From positions 5,704,001 through 5,768,000 of the forward strand of contig JAZBRS010000011.1 of assembly GCA_037176725.1 (NCBI GenBank): a DNA stretch of 64,000 nt. The letters run 5' to 3'. Origin of the DNA: Posidonia oceanica (Eukaryota; Streptophyta; Magnoliopsida; Alismatales; Posidoniaceae). Every line of letters starts with the position of its first letter. Position 1 is the stretch's first letter. Positions 1-11,839 of the stretch are shown in pieces. Under the pieces are notes generated by a model. It was given only the letters and a program-made list of their open reading frames with translations. It did no database searches and had not been told where the DNA came from. Position numbers and translations under genes: made by a program.

Positions 1-1678
1 CCACAGGTGAACGACACTAGCCACAAGCAGTTGCAAATGACACACGCATCTCTTGGCTGCAATGCCGTGGAAGACTACCCCGTGTGGGAGAACAATCCGC
101 CTCGGGAACTCAGCCCTCAATTTATATCATGATCATTTTCATGATTAACCTCATAACAACACGGGGTTACGCACTCAGGCGTCCCTTTGGTGCCCGAGCG
201 TCTGGGGACTCCAATCCCAGCCCTAGCCAGCACCGGCACAGAGGGTAGACCATCTATTTCAACGGGGCCTACTGTACCGCTAACCTCACCCTAGGCTACC
301 AGACTCTTGGACCATAGGGCGTGTGTTCAAACACCCCTAATCGCCAGTCAGAAGCTTCGGTCTCTTGGTCCTCAAAACCACGGAAACCATTTCCAAACTT
401 TTTTTGCAAACATGCATTTCTTTTCTAAAGTCATTTAGAAATCCTTTCAAAACCTTTCCTCATAATCCACAAAACCATGCCAAAACACAATAAAACCAAA
501 TACCTCGAAAACCCAAATCTCTCTCTCTTTAGAAACCATTTTACCCCAAAAACGGCACACTGAAAAGTCAGCACCGGTTGATCGAAAATCCCTGATTCGG
601 GAGAACCAAATCAACCGACAGACCGTTCTGGGCACCGAGTCCGGGTTTAGACCAAAAACGGCACACCGAAAATGCCATCGGTAGACCGAAAATCCTTGAT
701 TCAGTGGAACCAAACCCACCGGTCGAACCGATCCACATAGAAATCGGCAGACCGATCGATTTTGGCACACCGAAATCAGAATCTGGCCTAAACTGACAGC
801 AAAATGGGACACCGAAAATGGCGGGTCGTACCGATTTCTACTGAAAACGGCATATCGATCCAAAAAGTCATATCGATTTGGGCGATCTCAGAAAACCAAA
901 ATGAAACCTAAAACAAATCGCCCAAGATGGGAACTCCAACCGATCTCACTACAAAAACCCATAAATCACAAGTAAATACTAGAATCAAAGCATCACGAGT
1001 GCTCTACACATGAGCACAAAAATCAAACCAATCCATGCATCATACATCAAGATATAAATTCGCAAAGCTCAAGAGGTCAAATAAACCTATTTCCATTCAA
1101 ACCACAACCAATCCAAAAACCATTCAAAACCAAATGAAATCCTACAATATTCATGGCAAAGCTAGATCACATGCATTCTAAGCATTCTAGGCAAGAAATT
1201 AGAAAGAAAACCTAGGGGGGAGACGCGTACCAACCACCGGCGAACACTCCACCCCCAAACCTCGGTCGGCCGACGAGCACCACACCTCCTCACCGGCTTG
1301 CCTCCGTGCTCCTCCAGCACTAGCCGCACCTCCTCGATCTCCTCCAGCCGCCGGCGATCGCTTAGGCTGCAATCGGCTGTCGGGTGGAGAAAAAGGAAGG
1401 AAGGAAGAAGAAAAGGGGAAGAAGGAAATGGGCACGTGTGGTGGGAAAATGGGCAAATTGCACTTTAACCCATTTTCCACCACAAACCACACACAGGCCC
1501 CCAACTTCCTTCAACAAAGCCCTCACTTCCTCACGACCACACCAAACAACACCAAGGAGCCAGAAACCAAGCCACCAAAGACACAGCACCAACACACTAC
1601 AAACAACAACAACAATAACAGGGAAAAATTTTTCAAAATAAATAACTCAATTATATTATGGAAAATCAGTATATTACA
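1..1678 (-). mobile_element. Partial LTR of a Tekay/Del-like chromovirus
   Basis: Read on the minus strand the block starts at 1678 with TGTAATATACTGATTTTCC, a TG start resembling Tekay/Del-type LTRs, and runs out of the window at base 1. Immediately right of 1678 the sequence becomes the 3' UTR of an Ogre-like element (1679 onward aligns with about 53211 onward), so 1678/1679 is an insertion boundary. The candidate target duplication starts GGCAT (1679-1683); its partner lies off-window. There are iterated phrases of the type CGGCACACCGAAAAT at 540-860. No PBS of the usual chromovirus kind is visible within the first 300 bases, so this is LTR only. The small open frames here are unsupported. 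The family assignment is from memory of LTR ends and is moderate. Confidence 0.5.
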
Positions 1679-1799
1679 GGCATGTCCCTTGTATGTTACC
1701 TCATGACGCCACGAAGCATGCCCGCGCTGAGACCATTGCACACCCACCACAAGGGGTTTCCTGTTTCCTCTGTATCATTTTGCATTCCTCACTTTCTTG

Positions 1800-2435
1800 C
1801 ATTCGGGCTGGCACCCCTAACTGCTCGGCGATAGGTCCGTCAACCTATCATCCATTCATCCACCCTCACATTTCGGTACTAGGGGCGCTTCGGCTGTCCC
1901 TTGGTATCACCCTGATACTAGGGGCATCTTTTTTACTGCCCCATGGTATCATCCCCCTCATCTCATCGGGCTAGCAGCCCTAACTGCTCGGCGATGGGTC
2001 CGTCAACCTATCACCTCACATCCATTCCTCCATTCATTCATCCACCTTGCATTTTGATGGCATGGGCGCTTCGGCTGTCCCGTGGTACCGTTCACCGATA
2101 CCATGGGCATCTTTTTTTGCTGCCCCATGGTATCCCATCTCCATCTGCATTGGGCTGACAACCCCAACTGTCGCGGGAGCGTTTACGGACCTCTGCCGCA
2201 CCTTCTGGTTCGGTATCCCGCCCCCTTTCCACCCTCATTCGGGTTGATAGCCCTAACAATCCAGTGATGAGTCCGTTAACTCGTCATCAGGCTGATAGCC
2301 CTAACTATCTGGCGATGAGTCCGTTAACTCCTCATCGGGTTGATAGCCCTAACTATCCGATGATGAGTCCGTCAACTCCTCAGAGGGTCGACACTCCCTA
2401 ACTATCCGGCGATAGGTTCATTAACTTATCACCCT
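1800..2435 (+). repeat. Hairpin-forming tandem repeats in the E1 3' UTR
   Basis: About 45-50 bp degenerate units alternate two short hairpins. Examples are GATAGGT-CCGTCA-ACCTATC at 1830-1849, GATGGGT/ACCTATC at 1993-2012 (one G.T pair), GATGA/TCATC at 2266-2288 and GATAGGT/ACTTATC at 2411-2430 (one G.T pair). Between them lie GATAG-ccctaa-CTATC hairpins. The phrase 'gataccaggggcatctt' and its variants recur at 1910-2120, also in families at 53.7 and 60.8 kb. No coding content is seen. Confidence 0.8.
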
Positions 2436-2469
2436 TTCGTCATAGTGTAATAGCATTCTATAGCATGGC

Positions 2470-3310
2470 ATTTGCATTTCATCATCACCCGAGCATTGCG
2501 CGCTTAGGATTCGAACCCTTGGCTCGCGTATTGCCTAAGGTATCATCCTCGACATCCGTAAGACTTTTGCAGCTTGCCGGCTTTGGATGATACTTGCAGT
2601 AATGCACGGCCTTGGGATCGTCTTCTCGGTTCCGCGTGCCTGGTGCTCCATTGTCTATACATTGAATTCCACTGCATAACATTAGCATTTCGTCGCATAA
2701 CATCAAATAGCCTTCTTGTATCCTCTATAGAGTCAGTCCTAGTATTGCATCTCATCATCACCCGGACATGGCATGCTTAGGATCTGAACCCCTAGTTCGC
2801 GTACTGCCTAAGGTAGCATCCTCAGCGCCCACAAGACTTTCGCAGCTTGCCCGCTTTGGATGATACTCGTAGCAGTTCGCGGCCTTGGGATCGTTTTCTC
2901 GGTTCTACGTGCCCAACGTTCCACTGTTTATACCTTGCATTTCACTGCATAGCATTGTGCGCTTAGGATTCGAATCCTTTGTTCACGTACTGCCTAAGGT
3001 AGCATCTTCAGCACCCGCAAGACTTTCACAGCTTGCCGGCTTTGGATGATACTCGCAGTAGTGTGCGGCCTAGGACCGTTTTCTCGGTTTCGCGTGCCCC
3101 ATTGCATAACATTGCATTCTTATTGTGCTGCTACTCCTCTGTAGTCATTACCTCAACTTCCACATCCCGTTTCCATGTCATGGCGTGCTTAGGAAATCGA
3201 ACCGCTGATCGCGCATTGCTAAAAGTGACATCCTCGGCACCTGCAAGACTTTTGCAGCTTACCGGCTTAAGATGACACCCGCAGCAGTGCACGGCCAGGA
3301 TCGCTTCCTT
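2470..3310 (+). repeat. About 190-270 bp tandem repeats in the E1 3' UTR
   Basis: Four degenerate copies begin near 2500, 2773, 2961 and 3185. Each contains GCTTAGGATTCGAACC-like text, a 'gcctaaggtagcatcctc' phrase, a 'gcagcttgccggctttggatgatac' phrase and 'ggatcgttttctcgg'. Homologous copies stand at 54330-55020. This is untranslated spacer of the element, and the short frames in it are not conserved. Confidence 0.75.
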
Positions 3311-3770
3311 GGCATTACATGCCCGCCATCGCATGCACATTCACAGCATCTCTCTTTCAACATCTTTCCTTCAGCCTTTCACTTTCTGCACTTACATCGC
3401 CTATGTCTACAGCAGAAGCTTGGCAAACGGCACCCTCGTGCTGGAGCTGTACACCGCTCAGTGCACCCAAATCGTTTGGCTTTCCCGAAGTATTGCTCGA
3501 CGATGTTGCATTGCATTTTTCCCGCCTTTTCGCGTGCATGCATCACCCGCTTTCCCCCAGAGGTGTACAGCGCAATGAGCATGAGCGTAGGCATCACATT
3601 TGCATTAGCGTAAACATTACATCTACATTCATCAGCATTTGGCGACGAGCCACGACGTTCGAAGCATCCGTCGAATAAGTGACCCACGCCAATAGCAAAT
3701 TTGTGCTCCCGTCGGTCAGATGAGGTGTCTTGTCAACCCTGAGCAGCGGCCTCGCTTCGCTTGACCTCGC
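3311..3770 (+). other. Terminal 3' UTR of E1, no gene
   Basis: Unique spacer between the repeats and the polypurine tract. It aligns with 45530-45850, 55020-55486 and 61150-61554, including the shared stretch about gcgacgagtcacgacgttcg...tcaaccctgagcagcggcctcgcttcgcttgacctcgctcaggg. Open frames at 3272-3687 are not conserved between copies. Confidence 0.6.
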
Positions 3771-3785
3771 TCAGGGAGGGGCATC
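3771..3785 (+). promoter_or_regulatory. Polypurine tract of E1
   Basis: TCAGGGAGGGGCATC directly abuts the LTR start TGTAGACACCCC. The same tract precedes the LTRs at 45867, 55503 and 61571, as expected for the plus-strand primer of LTR retrotransposons. Confidence 0.8.
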
Positions 3786-6700
3786 TGTAGACACCCCATT
3801 TTGACAGGCTGAATTAGTGGAATCCTTCTAGTGGCTTCTGAACCTTAACCTAAACCCAAAACCACACTCTTCTTTTCAAACCAAAACTTCATCCAAAAAC
3901 CCAAAAACAAACCTAGAACTACACCCATTTTCTAACCCAAAAAACCACCCAAAAACCATAGGAAAATCCATCCTCTTCATCCTAGAAAACCCTCCAAAAA
4001 ACCCTTAGAATCTCCCACCAAAACTACTCCCAAAAACCCTAGAAAACCTAGGTAAAATCACCCGTTTTCTACACCCAAAATCCTTCCAAAAACTTTCCAA
4101 AACCCCACTTCAAACCCAAGGTTAAACCTTAGAAACCCTAGGTCACACACTCACCCAATCCCACTCCAAATCCAAGCCTTTATCCTCCTCATCTCTCCAA
4201 ATTATCCTTTTCTCTCTCCAAATTATTCTTTTCTCTCTCCTCTCTATCCTCCTTCTCTTTCTCCTTCTTTTCCTTCCTTTCTTTCTCTTTTCTTGCTATC
4301 CAGTGGGCCCACCTTTTGCTTCCTTCCTTCCTTTATTGTATCTGTATTTTTATTTCATTTTATTTTATCTCATGATTTTCTAATCTTTAATTTCTTTCCT
4401 CCCCTCCCTTTCTTTCTTTCTTTCTCCCTTTCTTTCTTTCTTTCTTTTCTTCTTCCTCTCCTTTTTCTTTTCCTTTCTTCCACATTAAACCCCTAAAACT
4501 CTAATTAAAAAGGAAAACACAAGAAGAAACAAATCAAAATCTTAAAAAGAAATAATTAAAAAACTTGGACAAACAATTAAAAGAAAAATCCAGCTAAAAA
4601 GCAACTAAAAAATAAAGAATGCAATCCAAAAATATAAAACAAACAAGAGGAAAATGCTATTAAAAAACAAACAAAAGAAAAATATAATCCAAACAAACCA
4701 AAAGAACGAACCCTTTTAAAAGTAATAACAATCAAAAGCAAATCCTAAGAAAGAAGAAACAATCAAAGAACCTAGAATGAGTAATTAAAAATCAACAGCA
4801 AATAATTAACAAATCTAAAGAAACAATTAAAAACACAAACTTAAAACAATTTAAAAGGCTTAATTAAAAAGAAAAAAGGAAAAACTTGATAAGTAAAACT
4901 TAACTTAAAGATAATTAAAAAACCTAACAAACATTTAAAACAAACTTAAAAAACAGTTTAAAGAAAAACTTAAGAAAAATTATAAAAACTTAAACCAAAA
5001 CCCCTCTTAACCCTAATTTAAAAAATTAAAAACAATCTTTTAAACCCTAACTAAAAATCTTAACTTAAAAATAACTACTCTAAAATATTTCCAAATCCCT
5101 CTTTTTATTTCAACCTTTCTTCTTCTTTTTTTTTTCTCTCCCAATCTCCTCATCTCCTTTCTTTTTCTTCTTTCTTTTTTCCTTTCTTTTTATCCGACCC
5201 AGCCCACCTGCTGCAGCCTCTCCCTCCTTTCTTTTCTTTCCTTTTCTTTTTTCCCGCAGCCCGGCCCACTGCAGCCCGCACCTCCTCCTTCCCTTCTCTT
5301 CCTTTCTTCTTCTTCTTCCTTCTCTTCTCTCCCGCGAGCGCCAGCAGCAACCCATCTTCACCCCCGTTTTCGAATCCAAAATTTCCCCCTCCACCAGCAT
5401 CAGCCTCCTGCACCTCTGCTCTCACGCCCTCTCTCAACCCTCCCATCCTTGGCAGCTCACCCCTTCAACGGCATTTACTTGCGCGTCGCCTCGCCAGTCA
5501 GCTCTCCCCTCAGCAGTAGTTCCCCCACGTCTGTGGATTCAAATCCACCGCTCGCGCTCAACTCCCCAGCCTCCTGATAAAACTAGCCCTTCGCCCATTC
5601 CTCCTTCACCTTTAGCCAATTGAGAGAACCAGAGAGAGAGCGTGAGAAGAGCCAGAATCCTCCTCCTTCTCCTTCTGAAAAGACCCAACTCCCTTCTCCT
5701 AGCCATCAGACCTCCAAACTCCTGCAGACTCTCCCATCTTCTTCCCCAATCTACACCCAATCATCCAGCATCCACCTCCACTTCTTCACCATCCTGCCTC
5801 AACCCAGAATCCAGCCCAAACACCCCTAACCTCCACTCACCAGCACAGACCACCTTCCACCCAAAATTCCCAGTGCCACTGTCCACAAACTCACCCCAAA
5901 ATCCACCATAGAACTCACTAAACCACCACCTTCCCAGACCACCAGCTACTTCGCCTTCAGACCCACCACAGCCAACACCATCCATTGCAAACACCTGCAT
6001 CCATTTCTGCCCGAAATCCCCCAAACCAGCAACCATCCAACACAGCCTCCCTCAGCGCAATTCAAACCCCTCATCACCTTCACCAAGCCTCCAGCAATCC
6101 ACCGGAAGTCTCCACCCAGCTTAGGAAGCGACAGAACGTCAGCCCCACCTCCAGCAGAACCAGCTGAACCCAAAATCCCATTTTCCTTCCATCGGCGTGC
6201 AAACTCGCGCCTGTGCTGCCTCTGAGCTCCGGAGCGCCGCCAGGAGTCGATCCAGATCTTCGCGTGCCACTGGGAGCGCCTGTAGCAGCTGCACCAGCGC
6301 TAGCATCTTCTGCTCAACCCACCGACGTCGGGGGAGCGAACTAGCCATGAGAAAAGGTATTCTTCTTCACCATTAGTTTAGTTTCCTCCTCCTCTTGCTT
6401 CCCGACCCATTAGAAGTAGGTTCCGCCCCCTATCGCGCCGGGTCGTCGCCGCCGTTGACCCTTCTTCTCCGGCGAGCTCTCTGTGCGCAAACTCGCTCCA
6501 GACGTCCACATGCCTTGCCGATCGTCCTCCGAGCATCGTGGAGGACCCAGGAACTCCGTCCCGTCCTCTGCTTCCGCCGGGAACGCCCCCAGCTCCGGGC
6601 TTGGCTCCAGCACCTCCTGCAGAGCTCCGCCGCCTCCTCCGACGCGCTCAGGCCTCCGTCATGGCTCGCTGACCAGCCTCTGACCTCCGGGGACGTCCCG

Positions 6701-6899
6701 TGTAGCCCGCCAGCCCCCCAGCTCCGCTGGATCGGGCCTCCTCCTCCGGCACAGGCGCTCTGCAACTCCTGCTACAGTGTTTTCTTTATTTTAATGCCGT
6801 ACGTTTCGTTTCGTTTTATTTTTCTGTTAACTTAGTAATTTTACCATCATATTGCATCTCTGCCTTGTAGTTTTATTTATTTGCTTTCCGGTCCAGCCA

Positions 6900-7880
6900 C
6901 AGTTTAAGTTTGATTTAATTCTGAATAAAAACTATATAACATTGCATGAAAAATCTGTAGTTTCTTTTATTTGCATGTTAGTCCTGCTGTAGTTCAAAAC
7001 TTTTTATTTTCTTTTAGTTTTAGTCCTGCCATTTATTTTTATTGCATGTTAGTCCTCTGCAGTTCAAAGCTTTTTGTTTTTCTTTAGTTTTAGCCCTGTT
7101 ATTTATTTTTATTGCATGTTGATCCTGCTGTAGTTCAAAATACTGTTCTGTCTCTTAGTTTTTAGTCCAGCTGTTTATTTATTTTGCATCTAGGTCCTAC
7201 AGTTGATAAATGTCATTTAAATACCTGTTTTTACCTTATTACATTACTCTTAAGTCCTGCTGTTTATTTTATTTGCAAATCAATCATCTGTTCAGTTGTT
7301 GAATTTATTTAATTTCGTATTTTACCATATTGCATTGCACTTTTATCCTATTTTATTTTATTAATGCTTTCCAATCCTCTGCATGTTAGAAAAATCTTTT
7401 AATTGCATACTTTACCATATTAAATTGCATTTTAGCCCCTGCATGTTTTTAATTTGCATTTTAGTCCACTGCATGCATTCATAGCATTCATTTAAATTGC
7501 ATTTTTCCATATTGTATTGCATTTCAGATCCTGCATTTCTTTGCATTTGCATTTAGGTCCTTAGTCCATTCAGATTTCATTTAATCCCTGTTTTAAAACC
7601 TTATTGCATTATTAAAAACCCAGAAACTTATTTTCATTGCATTTAGGCCCCCAGGTTTTCAAAAACATTACATTTAGGTCCCCAGGTTTTCAAAAACATT
7701 ACATTTAGGTCCCCAAGTTTTCAAAAATATTGCATTTAGGTCCCTGGTTTTGCATTTAGTTGCATTCAGGTCCCTAACTTTTGAAAATCATTGCATATAG
7801 GTCCCTAACTTTTCAAAATCATTGCATATAGGTCCCTAACTTTTCAAAACCATCACATTTAGGTCCTTTTTCTCGCATTT
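6900..7880 (+). repeat. Iterated 'ttgcatttaggtcc' phrases within the LTR
   Basis: A T-rich zone is built of roughly 40-90 bp degenerate iterations of phrases such as 'ttgcattttagtcctgc' and 'cattacatttaggtccccaggttttcaaaa'. The same zone occurs at 27940-28880 and 49020-49980 and, inverted, at 58380-58800. No coding potential is seen. Confidence 0.7.
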
Positions 7881-8154
7881 TTGCATGCATTGCACCCATA
7901 CCTCATTGCACTTAGCATTTTAGCACACTTTTAAGCACTTTTAGCTCCCATGTATGTAGGAAGACCTGTTCTGCACACCCCTAGGACCCTTTTACACTTA
8001 GATCCCTTCTTTTCCCTGGTTCTTGGATCTTCTGATCTTGAAGCCTGTGCAATGCCCGATCGGACCGCCGGATCTTCGCAACCAAGTTACCTGGATCACC
8101 CTGGTGGAGCGGACTCCCATGCTGACCAAGTTCACCTCTGATCAGGCCTCAGAT

Positions 8155-8170
8155 CTCCAAGGTAAGTCCC
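8155..8170 (+). promoter_or_regulatory. Conserved splice-donor-like site in the family-1 LTR
   Basis: CCAAG|GTAAGTCC with GT at 8162-8163 is a near-perfect plant 5' splice site. It lies just after a conserved block (gatcggaccgccggatc...cagatctccaag). The same site is intact at 29163-29164 and 50267-50268. Its use as a leader splice donor is an inference. Confidence 0.4.
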
Positions 8171-8624
8171 TCTGAACTACTGCATAGCACTTTGTTGCAT
8201 ATCACTTGCATTGCATGCATTGTTTTCGCACCGCGCTTTCCAAGCATGTAGATTAGGACTTCCCCTTTTGCCTATCTACTCTATTTCCTCTTTTCGTGTT
8301 TTCTTAGTATCTTTGGGTTGAGTTCTCCTTGGACTCACTACTGATCGCGACCTTCTTCCCCCTTTTCCACGATCCGATTGCACTGCGAGCTTTTGGCAGC
8401 ATGCGAGACACATCGTGGGACGGTTTAGTGGGAAACAATCACAGGATAGTGGTGATCCCTCTGCTTGCTCTCTTTCTCCCTTGTAGGTCTTCACACCTGC
8501 ATTGCGTGGTCCTTAAGCAGTGTTTGTTTTTCACACTTACACTGCTTGCCTCCCCTTACTTCTCTTACTCTCCCCCTTTGCATGTTTTTACATCTGCATT
8601 GCGTGGCTTTTACGATGTTTTGTT

Positions 8625-8850
8625 TCTGCACTTGCATCGCTTTGTTTCTTGCACTGTTTTGTGTGCCCATTTTGTTTCTTGCATCGTTTTGTATGCCCGC
8701 TTTGTTTCTTGCACCGTTTTGCGTGCCTGCTTTGTTTCTTGCACCATTTTGAATGCTTGCTTCGTTTCTTGCATCGTTTTCATGCCTGCTTTGTTTCTTG
8801 CACCGTTTTGCGGGCTTGCTTTCGTTTCTCACACCGTTTTGCGTGTTTGA
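8625..8850 (+). repeat. About 30-bp tandem repeat in LTR
   Basis: About seven copies of a unit like 'ttgcaccgttttgcgtgcctgctttgtttc'. Counterparts are at 29630-29850 and 50730-50930. Because the period is a multiple of three, it creates long Cys/Phe-rich open frames in several frames; I do not regard these as genes. Confidence 0.75.
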
Positions 8851-9139
8851 CGTTGTTTTCCTTTGCATGTCGCCTGCATTGCCTGGTTTTACCGCTGTTT
8901 TGTTTTATCGCCTGCATTTGCATTTAGGGCAGTGATGCTTACTGCCTGGAATTCTCACGAACCAGGGTTCGCTCGGTTTGGAACACAGACAATGCTGCTG
9001 AGCACTTAGATAGCACGTGTAATTCCTTGCACGCATTCCATCACTTAGAGCACACCTATGGGCATCTAATTAGGCATTCATGGCACTTAGGCATTCAAAG
9101 TATGCATTTCCCTGCGTATGCGAACGTAAGCCTAGAAAG

Positions 9140-9200
9140 ACCGATTCTCGGGCGTGTCGGGGATGCCTAACACCTTCCCCGCACGTAACAGGAGTCCATG
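9140..9200 (+). promoter_or_regulatory. Conserved LTR block with GCCTAACACCTTCCCC
   Basis: The stretch 'gattctcgggcgtgtcgggg' followed by ATGCCTAACACCTTCCCCGC and 'acgtaacaggagtcc' is the most conserved part of the LTRs. It recurs at 30155-30207, 51230-51280, 59350-59400 and 63570-63620, and inverted at 57535-57595. It spans different LTR families, so selection or recent exchange is likely. Its function is unknown. Confidence 0.6.
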
Positions 9201-9555
9201 CCCTTTCTCTTGGCCTGTAATGACCATATTGTCCTTATCCTAGGCACGAGTCACATCATTGCATCTCATTGCATTTCATTTCATTTCATTTGCATTGCAT
9301 CGCATTGCATCTTTTGCTTGGCTTTGCGTGTTTATTCACGCATTTCTCCGGTTTTCCTTGTCTCCCGACTTGATAGACATGGTGGCGACTCAGATTTGTC
9401 TTATCTTCTTCTTTTCTTTCCTTTTTTCTCTTTTTAAGTGTTTTCGAGTTAAGTCTTCCTTCTCGGACACAGCCACTAATAGTGAACCTGATTCTGATCG
9501 GTGCAGGCGAGCTTTGGCAGTGTGCATGGACAATCTGAACATCGGGATTACTACA

Positions 9556-9840
9556 ACATGGCCACAGGAGTTGCCCGTGGGTGTCAAGCTTAAGGGATGG
9601 ATAACTAATGCTTCCGATGACCACTCAATGCAAATGCGATACAATGCGAATGCAATACAATGTGCTATGCATGGATGCGTGCTGACGGGAATGCGAAGGA
9701 GGTGATCATGATATGCAATGCATGACCGTAGATAATGAGGTTCCTCCATCATTGCCGGCTTTAATTTGTATACCGGGTTGGCTCAGGAATTTTTCTCATC
9801 ACCTGAGGCAGACTGACACATGCGTGAATGCAATTCTTTA
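9556..9840. other. E3 flank of the E1 insertion, no gene
   Basis: Unassigned sequence between the end of the E1 LTR and the first minisatellite. It begins ACATG, the expected E1 target duplication, and contains a run of 'caatgcgatacaatgcgaatgc'. No coding signal was found. Confidence 0.5.
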
Positions 9841-10200
9841 TATTCAGGTGCCCTTTGCTTGAGCGTAGCCTACACTCTTCATGGGGACCGTCATTTTATG
9901 ACCTGCAGGTTAGTGAGTGAGAGGTCTATGATGCTCCCAGGCAAAGGGGATTGATCTCTTCTCTGCTAGCCGCGTTGGCTCTATTTGTCACAATCAGGTA
10001 TCTTTTCATTGAATGTTGCCTACATTCTCGACAGAGACCGTTGTCTTGTGACCTGGAGTCATTGAAGGATGAGTCCACTAATACTGTTGACTTTACTCGT
10101 CAGAATCAAGTGTCCTTTCATCAAATGTTGCCTACATTCTCGACGGAGACCGTCATCTTCTGAGCTGGGAGTTAGTGAGCGATGGGTTCACTAATACCAT
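9840..10200. repeat. About 113-148 bp degenerate repeats
   Basis: Three copies centre on 'gcctacattctcgacagagaccgt' near 9870, 10018 and 10131, each followed by 'gacctg...gtgag(t/c)gatgggttcactaatac'. They are probably the hypervariable 3' UTR of E3. Confidence 0.65.
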
Positions 10201-10204
10201 TGGC

Positions 10205-10390
10205 TTTGCTTTGTTGACCTGGTGGTGCTCCGGGGTACCTGCTTTTGGATTGTTTGCTTTGCTAACCTGGTTGTGCTCTGGGGTTCTTTGCTTTAGTAAC
10301 CCGGCTATGCTCCGGGGTTCCTTGCTTTGGTCATCCGGTTGTGCTCCGGGGTTCCTTGCTTTGGTTATCCAGTTGTGCTCCGGGGTTTAA
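10205..10390. repeat. About 36-42 bp minisatellite
   Basis: Five copies of a unit like 'ttgctttggttatccggttgtgctccggggttcc'. It produces a spurious open frame (10175-10390). Confidence 0.75.
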
Positions 10391-10439
10391 CTAAAAGACT
10401 TGCCGAGGGGGTTGCCCAAGGGGGTCGAACTGACATTTA

Positions 10440-10860
10440 AAAGACTTGAGCTGGATCAAACATCCAACACTTAGAGAAAAAAAATGAGCTAGATCAGACA
10501 TCCATCACTCAAGGATTAAGCTGGATTAACCAACACTCAAGGCACGAGCTGGATTGTCCAACACTCAAGAGTTGAGCTGGTTTATAAAACACTCAAGGAT
10601 TGAGCTGGTTTATCCAACACTCAAGGATTGAGCTGGATTGTCCAACACTCAAGAGTTGAGCTAGTTTATCCAACACTCAAGGCTCGAGTTGGATTATCCA
10701 ATACTCAAGAATCAAGCTGGATTGTCCAACACTCAAGAGTTGAGCTGGTTTATCCAACACTCAAGGCTCGAGCTGGATTATCCAACACTCAAGGATCGAG
10801 CTAGATTGTCCAACACTCAAGAGTTGAGTTGGTTTATCCAACACTCAAGAATCGAGCTTT
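10440..10860. repeat. About 30-bp minisatellite with CTCAA-TTGAG hairpins
   Basis: About 13 copies of 'gagctggattgtccaacactcaagagtt' and its variants. Many copies contain CTCAA-gag-TTGAG or CTCAA-gga-TTGAG short stems. Confidence 0.8.
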
Positions 10861-10879
10861 AGCCGTTACCCAAAGGGAA

Positions 10880-11395
10880 AGAATTGAAGTCTAAAAGACT
10901 TGTCGGGGGGGACCCAAGGAAAAACTGAAATAAAACATGCCGAGGGGGTTGCCTAAGGAAAAACTGAACTAAAACATTGCCGAGGGGGTTGCCTAAGGAA
11001 AAACCAAACTAAAACATCGCCAAAGGGGCAGCCCAAGGAAAAAACTGAACTAAAACATTCCCAAGGGGGGTTGCCTAAGGAAAAACTAAACTAAAACATT
11101 CCCAAGGGAAAACTGAAATAAAACGTGCCGAGGGGGTCGCCCAAGAAAAAAAATTGAACTAAAACATCGTCGAGGGGGTTGCCCAAGGAAAAATCGAACT
11201 AAAACATTCCCACGGGGGTTGCCCAAGGAAAAACTGAACTAAAACATTCCCAAGGGGGTTGCCCAAGGAAAAACTGAACTAAAACATTGCCGAGGGGGCT
11301 GCCCCTGGGAAAGCTGGGATAAAAGTTGCCAAGGGGGTTGCCCAAGCAAAAATAAAAACACCGAGGGAGTTACCCATGGGAATAAAAAGGATACT
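10880..11395. repeat. About 40-bp minisatellite
   Basis: About 12 copies of 'ccgagggggttgcccaaggaaaaactgaactaaaacatt', directly after the previous array. Together, four unrelated arrays lie back to back between 9.84 and 11.39 kb. Confidence 0.8.
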
Positions 11396-11429
11396 TCTTT
11401 GGCTTTGTTTGCCCGATTGTGCTCCAGGA

Positions 11430-11725
11430 TTCTTTACTATCGGGGGGTTCAAAAATCATGATAGCATCATCCCCATGCGCATTCTAGCTTGTAGAAAACT
11501 CTGGAATTGGAAGAAAATTGATTTGGAGGCTTTCTGGCAAAATTCAGCATTTTAAGCTACTCTGAAGTATTAGACGCTACATTTTTCTGCATCCAACATA
11601 TGACGCAAGAATGTATTGCGTTCAACATCTAAATTGTCATCTGGGTGTACGACACTATTCTTTACTGCGTCCAACATATGATGCAAACAATTGTAGTGTC
11701 AAACGTCTCGAGGCCCTTTAACACA
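11430..11725. repeat. Left copy of diverged repeat flanking the PMD gene
   Basis: 'ggggggttcaaaaatcatgat...gcttgtagaaaactctggaat...gatttggaggctttctgg', followed by GCATCCAACATATGACGCAAGA-like text. It aligns loosely with 15515-15960 in the same orientation. It belongs to E3 spacer. Confidence 0.5.
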
Positions 11726-11839
11726 GTGTGCTCCTCTTGGCTCCTCACCTTCCCGCTCTTAACTTCTTCCTTCTTCTTCTCCGGCGACAGCGACTCTCCT
11801 CCACCTTCGAACTCCTCTAGTGTGAGGCGGTGGGCGACA

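Larger units (their letters stand above)
1679..9555 (+). mobile_element. 3' part of Ogre/Tat-like element E1 (3' UTR plus 3' LTR)
   Basis: The block has a repeat-rich non-coding region (1679-3770), a purine-rich tract (AGGGAGGGGCATC) and an LTR (3786-9555). The same arrangement occurs at 43365-51636 and 53021-59670. The 5' part of E1 lies left of the window beyond the Tekay-like insertion. The LTR ends in CA at 9555, and the next five bases are ACATG, the expected target duplication, but the left partner is not visible. E1 sits inside element E3. Confidence 0.8.
3786..9555 (+). repeat. 3' LTR of E1 (family-1 LTR, 5,770 bp)
   Basis: It starts TGTAGACACCCC and ends ...GGATTACTACA, so it has TG...CA ends. 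It is colinear with both LTRs of E2 (24787-30561, 45867-51636) but clearly more diverged from them than they are from each other. Segments in order: a CT-rich tract (4190-4490), an A-rich tract (4500-5090), a second CT-rich tract (5100-5340), a GC-rich 'pseudo-exon' zone (5400-6780), a T-rich zone with iterated 'gcatttaggtcc' phrases (6850-7880), a conserved splice-donor-like site (8162), 30-bp repeats (8625-8850), a conserved block (9140-9200) and a PBS-like internal motif (9383). The many small ORFs in it are not credible genes. Confidence 0.9.

Noticed and set aside
2260..2400. CTGATGAGTCCG-like text resembling a hammerhead ribozyme core
   Set aside because: The required GAAA strand and cleavage-site arrangement are missing in every unit; the sequence is better explained as GATGAG/CTCATC hairpins.
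2500..3200. GGATTCGAACC, a reverse complement of a tRNA B box, repeated in the 3' UTR
   Set aside because: No A box, anticodon arm or cloverleaf can be built around any copy; the motif follows the period of the tandem repeat.
5110..5450. Lys/Arg/Glu-rich minus-strand frames
   Set aside because: Compositional result of the CT-rich LTR tract.
8329..8850. 173-residue open frame with repeated FVSCTVLRA-like units
   Set aside because: Produced by the 30-bp LTR repeat; not conserved in sequence between LTR copies.
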